From assembly GCF_040954645.1 (NCBI RefSeq), contig NC_092810.1, positions 76,788,660 through 76,852,659 on the forward strand: a stretch of DNA of 64,000 nucleotides. Direction: 5' to 3'. Shown in pieces: positions 33,657 through 44,395 of this stretch. The first letter of the stretch is position 1. Every line of letters starts with the position of its first letter. The notes under the pieces are model-generated. The model saw nothing but the letters and a program-made list of their open reading frames with translations. It did no database searches and was not told where the DNA came from. The position numbers and the translations under genes were made by a program. The DNA comes from Diabrotica undecimpunctata. Taxonomy: Eukaryota > Arthropoda > Insecta > Coleoptera > Chrysomelidae.

Positions 33657-35009
33657 AAATGATATTATTTAAAAAATTAATTTATAAGTTACACATTAGA
33701 TAATATTAGATATTTGGTTATTTTAATAAGTTATATACCTCACATAAATAAAAATTATTTATGTGAGGGCATTTTTAAGAAATTGGCATATAATAATTGT
33801 AAAAAGTTGTATTTTAATTTTGTAAATATATTTAAGTGAGCCATGTGCATAGGCAACCAACTATACAGTAAGTGACTGACAGAAATTAAGAATTTTTAGG
33901 AATATAAAGTGGGGTTATAATAATAATGTTAGTTTAAAATGTTTAATTTATATATATTTAATGATTTAAATGTTTATTCTGATCTGAAAAGCCTAAATGT
34001 CAACAAAATTATCAATGGAACATTAACGAATTCTCCAGAATGCAGAGTTTGACCTTTGTTTATGTTGGAACATTCTGGAATAATGATTATGTCGGTGGAT
34101 CGAATAGATATTTTTTTCGAGAACATCCATATAGAAGAAATAGAACTAAATCGAACATGATTTCTTACCAGATGGTTCTGGAAGATTGAAAAGATATAAA
34201 TACCCGTGATTTGGATTCAAGATGGCCAGTTTATTATGAAAGTTAGTAGAAGATAGACTCATTTAGTTAGTGAAGTCAATTGTTCAGAATTTTCAAGACA
34301 GTCAATCAGTTACAAATAGTCCAATTGTTTAATATAGTGAGTTAAATGAAGATTAAAAATTATGCACATTTATAATTATACACAAATAATTATTGAAGAT
34401 TAAAAAAGTATATTAGAAGAATATTGGAAGAAATTAAAATTATATTATGATTGGAGATTAGTATAAATCAACTTATAATAATTGGATATTAGTATATTGA
34501 AAAGAAGAATAAATATAAATGCTGTTTTGCCGGTTTGCTTGGTGGTTTATAAATGCTGGTGAAGAAAAATATATCTTAAATTGGTAGAAGCTGATAATTG
34601 GAAAAAGTAATTTCACAAAAACAAGGATAACGGAAGTACGAAGACATTCAGTGGTGATTAGAATATATATAGTGGAAAACAGTTCATTTAGGCATTCAGT
34701 GAAAGAAAGGTACAAAATTTTGTTAATATAATTTAGTTAGTGTCATAACAATTTCAATTTTGAAGATAGTTTGTTTAAATTTAACATTGTCTATAGAATT
34801 TAATTAGTTTTATAAGAATATCAATTTAAAGATAGTTTATTTTAAATTTACATTGGCTAGGTTAGATATATATGTGTGTTTCATAATAGTTATAATAAAG
34901 ATAATTTAAAAAAGTACTTACAAACTAATTCTTTGAGAACCGCGATAAAAACCCTATATTATTAAAAATACTCATTGCTCATCATTCAAACAAACAATAC
35001 ATCATAACA
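33652..35009 (+). repeat. Element C 5' LTR
   Basis: 1358 bp. Differs from the 3' LTR at a handful of sites (for example AACGGAAGT versus AACCGAAGT) and in one clustered change at 33738-33749 that creates a perfect hairpin. The primer-binding site follows after three bases. Confidence 0.92.
33738..33768. repeat. Perfect 12-bp-arm hairpin present only in the 5' LTR
   Basis: CCTCACATAAAT (33738-33749) and ATTTATGTGAGG (33757-33768) are perfect inverted arms with a 7-base loop. In the 3' LTR the left arm is TAGAGAATTTAAT-like and does not pair. Confidence 0.9.
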
Positions 35010-35152
35010 ATTTGGCACCCAACGCGGTGGCTCTCTATTTAAAAGAATTAGTTTGGGAAGATAAGTGCTCTCATATAATTAAATTAATTATCAGTAGAAA
35101 GAAAAAATTATAGATTTTATTTTAATTATATTTGAACAAGTAAAGTCTCAAA

Positions 35153-36890
35153 ATGTCTCAAGGAAAGAAAGGTACAAAAAGCAAAAAGAATGAAGAAGAT
35201 GTGGAAGTAGAAACACAACCTATACAAGAGGAGAGTTTAGTTCAAGTTCCACAAGATACTGCAGAAATGAATCCAGAAAGAGAGGAAAATGTCAATATGA
35301 CAGCTTTGATGTCATTAATGATGCAGATGAACAAGACAATGGAAGAGAATACGAAAAAAATGGAAGAGAATTCAAAAGAAATCAAAGAAGACATAAAAAA
35401 ATTGGAAGAGAATTCAAAAGAAGTCAAAAAAGACATAAAAAAATTGGAAGAGAATTCAAAACAAGTCAGAGAAGACATAAAAAAATTGGAAGAGAATTCA
35501 AAAGAAGTCAAAGAAGACATGAAAAAAATGGAACAGAAATTAGAAGAGAATTATAGAAAATTAGAAAAGAAAATAGAAGATAATAATAATAAAATTGTAA
35601 AACAAATAGAAAAACAAATGGATAAAAAACTTGAAGCTGCAGAGAAAAAAGTAGCAAATGAAATAAAAATTATACGGAATGACTACAAGAAAAGAATAGA
35701 AAATGAGAGGACAGAAGTAAAGAGGATTATTCAAGATAATAAGATAGATATAGAACAGAAAATAGAGTTGCAGAAATGTAACTTAGAAGTAAAAATTAAC
35801 GAAGACAGGAGAAACACAGAAGAAAAATTAGATGATATACAACAAAATATCCAAATAAATAATAATCAAATAAGAAATGTGGAACAGAGAATAGATGATA
35901 TTTCACAAATGAGAGACATAGGGAGACCTTACTTAAATTTAACAAATGAGACTGGGATTAAATTCTCTGGTAATATAAAAAATTTGCATCCTAGAGTATA
36001 CATAAATAGTTTAAAACATAAATTAAGATTTGTGAATAATATTAATGATATTAAAGATTATATTAGAATGACATTAAATGACAATGCAGCAACTTGGTTT
36101 GCTAGTATTGAGAATGATTTAGATAATTTTCAAACATTTGAAAATAAATTTTTAAATTATTATTGGGGTGAATTAGAGCAAGCCAAGTTTAGAGAAACAA
36201 TATATTTTGGAAACTATAATCACAATTTAAAATCAAATATGGTAGATTATGCATTGAAACTGATAACAGTTGCAAAATATTTAGAACCACCACTTAGAGA
36301 GGATGAAACGGTCTTAAATGTATCTAGACATTTTGATGCTGATGTTGTGCAAACAGTAACTGTACAAAATATTCAAACAATAGAGAGTTTTATTAATTTT
36401 ATTCAAAGAATACAAAGAGGTAATATGACAAGTAATAATAATAACAACAAAAAAAAAACAATAATAACTTTCAATATAATAAAAATGATAATCAACAATA
36501 TAGACAATCATATAACAATAATACTAGGTATGGTGATAGTTTACAAAATTTTAATAATAATAACAGTAATCAAAATAGACAGAACTTTAATAACAATACT
36601 AGTTATAATAGACAAAATTTTAATAATAATACTAATTATAATAGACAACATTTTAATAACAGTACTAATAATAATAGACAAGATTTTAACAATAGAAGAA
36701 ATACAGAGCGACCTAACTATAACAGACAGGTAAATTGTGTTCGAAGGAATAGAAGCTGCGAAGACAGGGAACGAAGTAGTAAAAGGCAGGAAAATGTGAG
36801 TAGAAGTCATAGTAGGGAAAGACATAGGACATCAGATCCAAGTGGTCAGATACAATCTGACAATTCTAATAATCAAAATTTTGTGCACTA
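35153..36890 (+). pseudogene. Element C Gag, coiled-coil type, with A-run frameshift
   Basis: ATG 35153. Residues 60-200 are a long charged coiled coil built from near-repeats of KKLEENSKEVKEDIK; then a capsid-like region (GRPYLNLTNETGIKFSGNIK, DNAATWFASIENDLDNF, FLNYYWGELEQAKF). At a ten-A run (36449-36458) the frame changes by -1. The listed frame turns into low-complexity Ile-rich nonsense to 36733, while the -1 frame reads an Asn-rich repeat (NRQNFNNNTNYNRQ) and an Arg/Ser tail (RSHSRERHR) to TAA at 36888-36890. No CCHC knuckle. The tail is presumably the genuine RNA-binding end. Confidence 0.8.
36876..36882 (+). promoter_or_regulatory. Candidate gag-protease -1 frameshift heptamer (A AAT TTT)
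   Basis: In the Asn-rich gag frame the codons CAA AAT TTT GTG CAC TAA contain A AAT TTT in phase, two codons before the stop. A -1 slip enters the frame that leads without stop into the protease. The heptamer is of the canonical retroviral type. Confidence 0.5.
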
Positions 36891-37412
36891 AACTTTCTGA
36901 ATTACAAGTTAGGCCATTGCTATTATGAAAAACCTTCTGAATTTATTTCTTTAGATGAAGAGAAAATTATTGAATCTATTAATTTAATTTATATAAATGC
37001 TTTGGCCAAAAATAAAATGATTAAGATCATGATAGATACTGGTTCAGAAAGTACTTTAGTCTCAGAGAATTTTATTTTTAATACATTAAAATTATCAGAT
37101 ATAATAAAGATTCCAAAAATTAAAATTGTTGGTGCAAATAATAAGAAGTTGGGTGAAATTGATAAACTAGCCAATTTTAAAATTAATATTCTTAAAAAAG
37201 AAATTAATATGCAAGGATTTATTGTCAAGGATTTATGTGTTGATATATTAATGGGAAATGATGAATTGGAAAAGAAGAAAGTAAAGATAGATTTTGAAGA
37301 AAAAATGGTAACTTTGGAAGGGCAAATAATTAAATTTATGCAGAAAGATGAGGTGGAAGAAGGAATAAGAGTTGATAGGATATTATTAAAAGAGTTGATA
37401 GGATATTATTAA
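36883..37412 (+). CDS. Element C protease
   Basis: Frame open from the gag end, through FLNYKLGHCYYEKPSEFISL, to the retropepsin motif IMIDTGSESTLVSE (catalytic Asp) and VDILMGNDELEKKKV (the ILG-like motif). It is closed at 37410-37412 only because of a 23-bp tandem duplication (37369-37414). No ATG start is expected, since expression is by frameshift. Confidence 0.85.
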
Positions 37413-37414
37413 AT
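37369..37414 (+). repeat. 23-bp tandem duplication breaking element C pol
   Basis: GAGTTGATAGGATATTATTA occurs at 37369 and again at 37392. The extra 23 bp shifts the frame between protease and RT; without it the frame would be continuous. Confidence 0.9.
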
Positions 37415-37435
37415 AATGATGTTTATGAAGAAGAA

Positions 37436-38885
37436 ATGTATTTTGATGATAGGGAAATGTCCCAAAAGAATGTAAAGAATAATTATTGTAGTGAATATTT
37501 AAGGAATGGAAATTTTAAGCAGATGGATGCCTACGAGGTGGAGTGCGTAAAATTGGAAGCAAGGAATAATGAGTACATAATGAAGAATAATGTTATTTGT
37601 AAAGAAGAAGATATGATGAAAGTTTTAAATTGCCCTGAAGAATATAAATCAATAGTCATTTCCATATTGCAGCAACACAAGGGACTTGTCAATAAAGAAA
37701 ATAGAATTGCACAAAATTATATCCATAGTATAAAAGTTAAAGAAGAAAAAGATTTTAAAACAAAATCATACCCAATACCATATAAATACAGAGAAGAAGT
37801 AAACAAAACAATTAATAATATGTTAGAAGATGGGATCATTGAGAAGGCAGACACATGTTTTATAAATCCTATAGTAGTAGTACGTAAAAGATCAGGTGAA
37901 ATCAGGTTATGTTTGGATGCAAGGAATATTAACAAGATTACTGAAAAGCAATTTGAAGCACCAATGAGTATAGATGGAATACTAGGAAGAATTACAGGAA
38001 TGTCATTTTTCACTAAAATCGATTTACAGCATAGCTTTTGGTTAATACCTCTAGAAAGAAAAAGTAGACAGTATACAGGATTTCAGATAGATGGAGTAGC
38101 ATATCAATTCAAAGTAGTACCATTTGGACTTCAATCATCTTGCAGTGCTCTATGTAGATGTCTTCATGATATTTTGGATCAATTTAAAAATTTAATAATT
38201 CACTACATTGATGATATATTAATTTTTTCTAAAACGGCTGAAGATCATGAGAAACACCTAAAAATTATAATAAATAGATTAGACAAAGTTGGACTAAAAA
38301 TAAATCAAGAAAAATGTACATTTTTTCAAAAAGAAGTCATATATCTAGGTTATAAACTTAACACTAAGGGAATCGAAATGGATCCAGAACGGACACAAGT
38401 CATTCAGGAATATAAAACACCACACAATTTAAGAACTTTAAGAGGATTTATTGGAATAATTAATTATTATAAAAGGATGATACCAGATCTAAGTATAAAA
38501 GAACTTCCATTACTTGAACTACTGAGAAAAGGTGTAAAATGGAGATGGGATCAGAGAAGAGAACTAGCATTCCAAGAAATTAAAAACATTTTTCTGTCAA
38601 ATTTAAAAATATATTATCCTGACTACATACAGCCATTCATATTAAGAACAGATGCATCCATAAAGAGATTATCAGGGGTATTATAACAAATACATGATGG
38701 GGTCGAATACCCAATACAATTAATTTCAAGAATCACAAAGCCACATGAAAAGGGTTACTCAGTTTCAGAATTAGAACTAGCAAGTATAATACACTGTGTC
38801 ACAAAATTAAGATTTTATTTGTTGGGTAATGAATTTACAATAAAAACAGATCACCAAACTTTAACGTCTATATTAAATAACAAAT
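37436..38885 (+). pseudogene. Element C reverse transcriptase and RNase H
   Basis: RT frame 37436-38686: KTKSYPIPYKYREEVNK, NPIVVVRKRSGEIRLCLDAR, TKIDLQHSFWLIPL, VPFGLQSSCSALCRCLHD, the catalytic HYIDDILIFSK, FLGYKL-type YLGYKLNTKG, and RGFIGIINYYKRMIPD. RNase H begins LRTDASIKRLSGVL, meets TAA at 38684-38686, and continues in frame through HEKGYSVSELELASIIH and IKTDHQTLTSIL. A frameshift near 38915 then joins the next frame. Confidence 0.88.
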
Positions 38886-40169
38886 ATGGAAACAGTAGAA
38901 TACATCGGTCTAATACTTAGTGAATACTGCTTTGAAATCAAATACATTTCTGGAAAATCCAATATAGTGGCAGATGCTTTATCAAGGTTAGAAAATACAT
39001 CACAAAAAGGGCAGCGAACAATAAAAATTGGATTAAATCAATTAGTAGAAAGTACTGGATTATATTCTAAAGAAGAAATTATAAGAGATCAGATCAATTT
39101 GAGTGAAAAACAAAAAGTCCTTAAGAAAGATGGAGTTTATTATAAAATAATAAATGGCATAGAAGTATATGTAATAACTAGAACTTTAGCAAAGAAAATA
39201 TTGAAAAATTTACATAACAATTATATGCATATTGGTTCAAGAAAGCTATGGATGCTATTTAGGGACAATTATTTTGCAAAGAATGACATAAGTATAGCAA
39301 AAGAAATTACTACCCAATGCCCAATATGTCAACTAAACAAAGAAAAGAATTTCAAAAACCAGAACACATATAAATCTAATGTTGTATATGAAAAACTAAA
39401 TACAGTTTCCATGGATTTTATTTCAAATTTAGTTCTCAGTCCAACAGGAAAAAAGCATATACTAGTGATAGTTGATTTATATACAAAATTTATTAAACTA
39501 TATCCCTGCTCCAGAACAAATGTTAAAACATTAAAATTATATTTTAATCAATTTTTCGAAGAAATAGGACCATTTAGAAATTGCATAATAGAGAATGCTA
39601 CATATTTTAATAACCAAAAATTTCGGGCATTTTGTGAGAAAAAGGGAATCAACATTCATTTTACAAGTATCAGACATCCTCAGGCAAATCCTGCAGAAAG
39701 ATATATTAAAGAAGTTATAAAATATTTAAGGATACTGTGCCAAAATCAACATGAAACTTGGCAGCAACATATACCACAAGTAGAATATTTTTTAAATAAT
39801 ACACATAATTTGAATACAGAGGAAGTACCAGAATATTTAATGTTTGGCCATATAGGAAACAGAAAGTGGATTAGTGAATATAATCAGGATATGTTAGAAC
39901 AAGTAATGCAGAAAGTGAATAACCGAATTAGGAGGAAAGCTGAAAAATATATCACATTTCAAAAAGGAGACCTAGTGTTAATTCATTCACTTAGAAAAAG
40001 TAATCTTAAAGAAAACCGTTGTAAGAAATTACAACCAATGTTTGAAGGTCCATATACAATTGAAAATCAGAATGGACTAAATAGTTATGTGTTAATAGAT
40101 GCAGAGAACAGACTAAGAGGCATGTTTCATATCAACGACATTTTTCAATATCATGAAGAGATTGAATAA
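38886..40169 (+). pseudogene. Element C integrase
   Basis: Begins in late RNase H (KYISGKSNIVADALSRL), then the zinc finger (HNNYMHIGSRKLWMLFRDNY with CPICQLNK) and the core: Asp in VSMDFISNLVLSPTGK, ENATYF at the position of the second catalytic Asp (Glu here), and Glu in HPQANPAERYIKEVIKYL. The C-terminal SH3-like part is TFQKGDLVLIHSLRKSN, QPMFEGPYTI, HINDIFQYH. The frame is open, but the catalytic substitution and upstream breaks make it non-functional. Confidence 0.9.
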
Positions 40170-40680
40170 TGTTTTCTATACCTTTAACACAAATATAACA
40201 ACACTAACAGCTTACTGATATATCCATTTTATTCAATAGACTTGATTTGTTAGATAGATGGCAGATTTCATTGTTGTGAATAAATTTGACATCATACTTG
40301 TTGAATTTTGTACATATGGAAATTGTTTGGTACCCTAAAAATCATAATTTGGGGTTAGATACAGAATTGATTGTGTAAATGTCTTTATAAAAAGTGTAAA
40401 ACTTACCAATTCATATGGATGAAAGCCTGTTGAATGGAAATAATTCCTAGATTTTGTCTATAAATAAACAGAACACAATATAGATTATATTTTTAATTAA
40501 GGTTATATTTTATTCTCTGATATAGCATCCATTGCTCCATTTGACATGACAGTTTGACCATAGAATAGCCGAACTGTGCCCCGTTGTTCTCTGCTTTGAC
40601 ATAGACAGCGAACAGGGATGTATTTCATAGAACAATTAAAATAGGAAATTAAATTATTTCATTTATTATAATTACTAAGG
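40170..40680 (+). other. Element C 3' noncoding region, first part
   Basis: AT-rich, no ORF. Ends where the first TA-flanked MITE begins. No motif recognised. Confidence 0.6.
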
Positions 40681-40682
40681 TA

Positions 40683-41333
40683 CACTTCATCTAATTTATA
40701 TAACGATTTACGTCATCGGCGTCATAGCCTGTGACGTCACATGATACCAACACGAAATATTTAGGGTGTAGGTGTGTTCTTTTTTAGAATCACTTTACCG
40801 AGTACACTGGCATTACAGCCACTAGACATATTTTATTATATACGCGTAGAAATAATATTTAAAAATTTCTATTGATGTTAACTTAAAGAAATACACAATA
40901 ATATGTTTTATTTAATTTGTATAAATGCATTATAAAGCGTTTTTATCAAGAACATTTGTTCGGAACACACTGTAACTGTAATCGAACGAAGGTAAAATTT
41001 TGGCATAAATTGGTAACACTTATTTGACAGTTGCGGTGTTGACACTTTAGTTTTGTTTTTATTATTTACTATTACTTAAACGATGTTGTTTTTTAAACAA
41101 GCGGCTCAAATTGTTTTTAACAAGATTATTTTTTAACTCTTGTTTTGTTTCTATTTATTTACATTAAATATTAATTTATTTTGTTGTATACTGTTGTTGT
41201 ACACTTTTGCAATAATTATGTGACCTATTTGATTTAAAATGGATTCAGGATTTTTTTATACTTTGGCAACTATGTCAACTTCAATCTCTGACGTATATAA
41301 TGACGTAAATCGTTATCTAAATTAGATGGACTA
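40683..41333. mobile_element. TA-flanked MITE, copy 1 (nested in element C)
   Basis: About 651 bp with terminal inverted repeats: left CACTTCATCTAATTTATATA, right (complement) TAGTCCATCTAATTTAGATA, continuing ACGATTTACGTCAT on both. TA dinucleotides lie on both sides, as in Tc1/mariner-type MITEs. No transposase. Shares its outer parts with 43245-43885, but the central 150 bp differ. Confidence 0.85.
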
Positions 41334-41335
41334 TA

Positions 41336-41811
41336 TGTGGATAAGAAAATTAATATTTAAAAAAATAATAAGTAAATTATTTATTTTAATGTCGATATAC
41401 TCTGTACGAGTACTAGAAACCAATTCGCTAAGAATTTTGCTTAGTTGAAAAGATATGTTGTGGAATGCAAGTTTTAGATTCCCCATGTCTCTCTTAACAC
41501 CTTTATCAACGTCTGTTTTTGCCTTGCAATTCTTAGAAGGCACAGATTAAAGCGGAATTCTTGAATTTGGTTTCGAAAATTAGTCTACGATTTTATTATC
41601 AGATGTCGCTACATTGCGTCTATACGAAGCCATGTTATAGTTGCTTCCTAAGACAGAGAAGAATTATTTCACGTTCAGAGCGCTTGCGAAAGCCGTTCTG
41701 ATGATGCCTATTGGGCTGAAATACGTATAAACGGATGCGCAAGCTCCCTATACGTGAAATAAAATCTTAACTGTCTTTTCCTTGTTATTTATTTTAAATT
41801 TAATTTTGGGG
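41336..41811 (+). other. Element C 3' noncoding region, last part, before the 3' LTR
   Basis: Holds the hammerhead-like fold (41651-41777) and ends with a short TTTTGGGG before the LTR. A 70-codon minus-strand frame at 41331-41543 shows no domain. This segment may itself be an inserted non-autonomous element. Confidence 0.5.
41664..41763 (+). ncRNA. Type I hammerhead-ribozyme-like fold
   Basis: Core CTGATGA at 41698-41704; stem II GCC/GGC (41706-41708 with 41714-41716; the closing pair is T-T); GAAA at 41718-41721; a tiny palindromic stem III TACGTA (41722-41727); U-A (41728-41729) as the predicted cleavage site. Stem I pairs 41693-41697 with 41730-41734 (CCGTT/AACGG), then after an internal loop 41682-41688 with 41738-41744 (GCTTGCG/CGCAAGC), and further out ATTTCACGT with ACGTGAAAT. 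All conserved core bases are present. Short palindromic stem III is typical of retroelement hammerheads that act as dimers. Activity is not shown. Confidence 0.7.
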
Positions 41812-43167
41812 TGTTGAAATGATATTATTTAAAAAATTAATTTATAAGTTACACATTAGATAATATTAGATATTTGGTTATTTTAATAAGTTATATACTA
41901 GAGAATTTAATAAAAATTATTTATGTGAGGGCATTTTTAAGAAATTGGCATATAATAATTGTAAAAAGTTGTATTTTAATGTTGTAAATATATTTAAGTG
42001 AGCCATGTGCATAGGCAACCAACTATACAGTAAGTGACTGACAGAAATTAAGAATTTTTAGGAATATAAAGTGGGGTTATAATAATAATGTTAGTTTAAA
42101 ATGTTTAATTTATATATATTTAATGATTTAAATGTTTATTCTGATCTGAAAAGCCTAAATGTCAACAAAATTATCAATGGAACATTAACGAATTCTCCAG
42201 AATGCAGAGTTTGACCTTTGTTTATGTTGGAACATTCTGGAATAATGATTATGTCGGTGGATCGAATAGATATTTTTTTCGAGAACATCCATATAGAAGA
42301 AATAGAACTAAATCGAACATGATTTCTTACCAGATGGTTCTGGAAGATTGAAAAGATATAAATACCCGTGATTTGGATTCAAGATGGCCAGTTTATTATG
42401 AAAGTTAGAAGAAGATAGACTCATTTAGTTAGTGAAGTCAATTGTTCAGAATTTTCAAGACAGTCAATCAGTTACAAATAGTCCAATTGTTTAATATAGT
42501 GAGTTAAATGAAGATTAAAAATTATGCACATTTATAATTATACACAAATAATTATTGAAGATTAAAAAAGTATATTAGAAGAATATTGGAAGAAATTAAA
42601 ATTATATTATGATTGGAGATTAGTATAAATCAACTTATAATAATTGGATATTGGTATATTGAAAAGAAGAATAAATATAAATGCTGTTTTGCCGGTTTGC
42701 TTGGTGGTTTATAAATGCTGGTGAAGAAAAATATATCTTAAATTGGTAGAAGCTGATAATTGGAAAAAGTAATTTCACAAAAACAAGGATAACCGAAGTA
42801 CGAAGACATTCAGTGGTGATTAGAATATATATAGTGGAAAACAGTTCATTTAGGCATTCAGTGAAAGAAAGGTACAAAATTTTGTTAATATAATTTAGTT
42901 AGTGTCATAACAATTTCAATTTTGAAGATAGTTTGTTTAAATTTAACATTGTCTATAGAATTTAATTAGTTTTATAAGAATATCAATTTAAAGATAGTTT
43001 ATTTTAAATTTACATTGGCTAGGTTAGATATATATGTGTGTTTCATAATAGTTATAATAAAGATAATTTAAAAAAGTACTTACAAACTAATTCTTTGAGA
43101 ACCGCGATAAAAACCCTATATTATTAAAAATACTCATTGTTCATCATTCAAACAAACAATACATCAT

Positions 43168-43171
<4 letters not shown>
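41812..43171 (+). repeat. Element C 3' LTR
   Basis: 1360 bp, from TGTTGAAATGAT to CATCATAACA, about 99 percent the same as 33652-35009 by reading. Followed directly by a (TA)n tract. Confidence 0.92.

Positions 43172-43244
<73 letters not shown>
43172..43244. repeat. (TA)n tract
   Basis: 73 bp of TA between element C and MITE copy 2. Confidence 0.95.
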
Positions 43245-43247
<3 letters not shown>

Positions 43248-43882
43248 TTCATCTAATTTAGTTAACGATGTACGTCATCGGCGTCATAGCGTGTGACGTC
43301 ACATGATACCAACACGAAATATTTAGGGTGTAGGTGCGTTCTTTTTTAGAATCACTTTACCGAGTACACTGGCATTACAGCCACTAGACATATTTTATTA
43401 TATACGCGTAGAACTAATATTTAAAACTTTCTATTAATGTTAACTTAAAGAAATACACAATAATATGTTTCATTTAATTTACATAAATGCATTATAAAGC
43501 GTTTTTATCAAGAATGTTTGTTCGGAACACACTGTAACTGTAATTGAACGAAGGTAAAATTTTGGCATAAATTGGTAACACCTATTTGACAGTTGCGGTG
43601 TTGACACTTTTTGTACTTTATTATTTTAAATCTTAAAGTGAATACCTCTTGTTTTATATTTTTAACTATTTAATAAAATCTGTTCTTTTTAGAACAAAAT
43701 TAATGTGTTTTATTTCAAAAATGTCATGTAAGAATTTAAATAGTCGTTGTAAAGAGTATATTAATAATTATGTGACCTATTTGATTTAAAATGGATTCAG
43801 GATTTTTTTATACTTTGGCAACTATGTCAACTTCAATCTCTGACGTATATAATGACGTAAATCGTTATCTAAATTAGATGGA

Positions 43883-43885
<3 letters not shown>
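43245..43885. mobile_element. TA-flanked MITE, copy 2
   Basis: 641 bp, ends CACTTCATCT and (complement) CAGTCCATCT, inserted in TA repeats. The first 370 and last 130 bp match copy 1 (40683-41333) closely; the middle (43610-43765) is unrelated to the middle of copy 1. Non-coding. Confidence 0.85.

Positions 43886-43964
<79 letters not shown>
43886..43964. repeat. (TA)n tract
   Basis: 79 bp of TA at the right end of MITE copy 2. Confidence 0.95.
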
Positions 43965-43968
<4 letters not shown>

Positions 43969-44395
43969 ATAAAAATATATATTTTCATTAAAATATTGAT
44001 TCAATCCTTCATTTACTATACTCCTATTACAGGTGAAATATTTATATACAGCAAACGATGCACCATATACCTATATACCTCATTATTTTTCTCTTTCTGC
44101 TTTCTCTTACCTATAGCATTACATATGTAATGATTGTGCATATAGACTCCCATATAAATTTGTAACGGCGAACGCGTGTATAGAAGTATAACTTCTACCG
44201 GCAGTCCCACTGGACTGCCACACCAGTTTTTTTTTTTTATTTTGTGTTTAGTTCAGTATATACCTACATACAAATTTTGTATACCTTAATTATCACTTTT
44301 TTGTATCTTTTTAAAATAAAAGATAAGTAATTAAAACTTGTTTTCTAAAGAAAAACTGTATTATACCAATAATCAATAAATTTAAATTAAAGTAG
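43965..44395. other. Unassigned DNA
   Basis: No gene recognised. A GC-richer patch at 44155-44220 (CGGCGAACGCGTG; GTCCCACTGGACTGCCAC, itself a small GTCCC/GGAC hairpin) stands out and may be part of an interspersed repeat. Confidence 0.4.

Larger units (their letters stand above)
33652..43171 (+). mobile_element. Element C: 9.5-kb Ty3/gypsy with 1.36-kb LTRs
   Basis: Bounded by TGTTGAAATGAT to CATCATAACA repeats of 1358 and 1360 bp and flanked by ATATA within (TA)n DNA. Order: LTR, primer site TGGCACCCAACGCGG (35013), gag, protease, RT, RNase H, integrase, a 1.6-kb noncoding 3' region with a nested MITE and a hammerhead-like fold, LTR. Lesions: an A-run frameshift in gag, a 23-bp duplication, a TAA in RNase H, a frameshift before integrase, and Glu for the second catalytic Asp of integrase. 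Related to element D by Gag, protease and the integrase tail. Confidence 0.92.

Noticed and set aside
34473..34715. 80-codon minus-strand ORF, duplicated at 42635-42877
   Set aside because: Occurs in both LTRs of element C; an LTR-internal chance frame with no domain.
35242..35520. Minus-strand ORF opposite the element C coiled coil
   Set aside because: Mirror of the repetitive gag coding sequence; a Ser/Phe-rich shadow frame.
40683..41333. Possible env or extra gene after element C integrase
   Set aside because: The space is filled by a MITE and noncoding DNA; no frame with signal peptide, cleavage site or membrane anchor.
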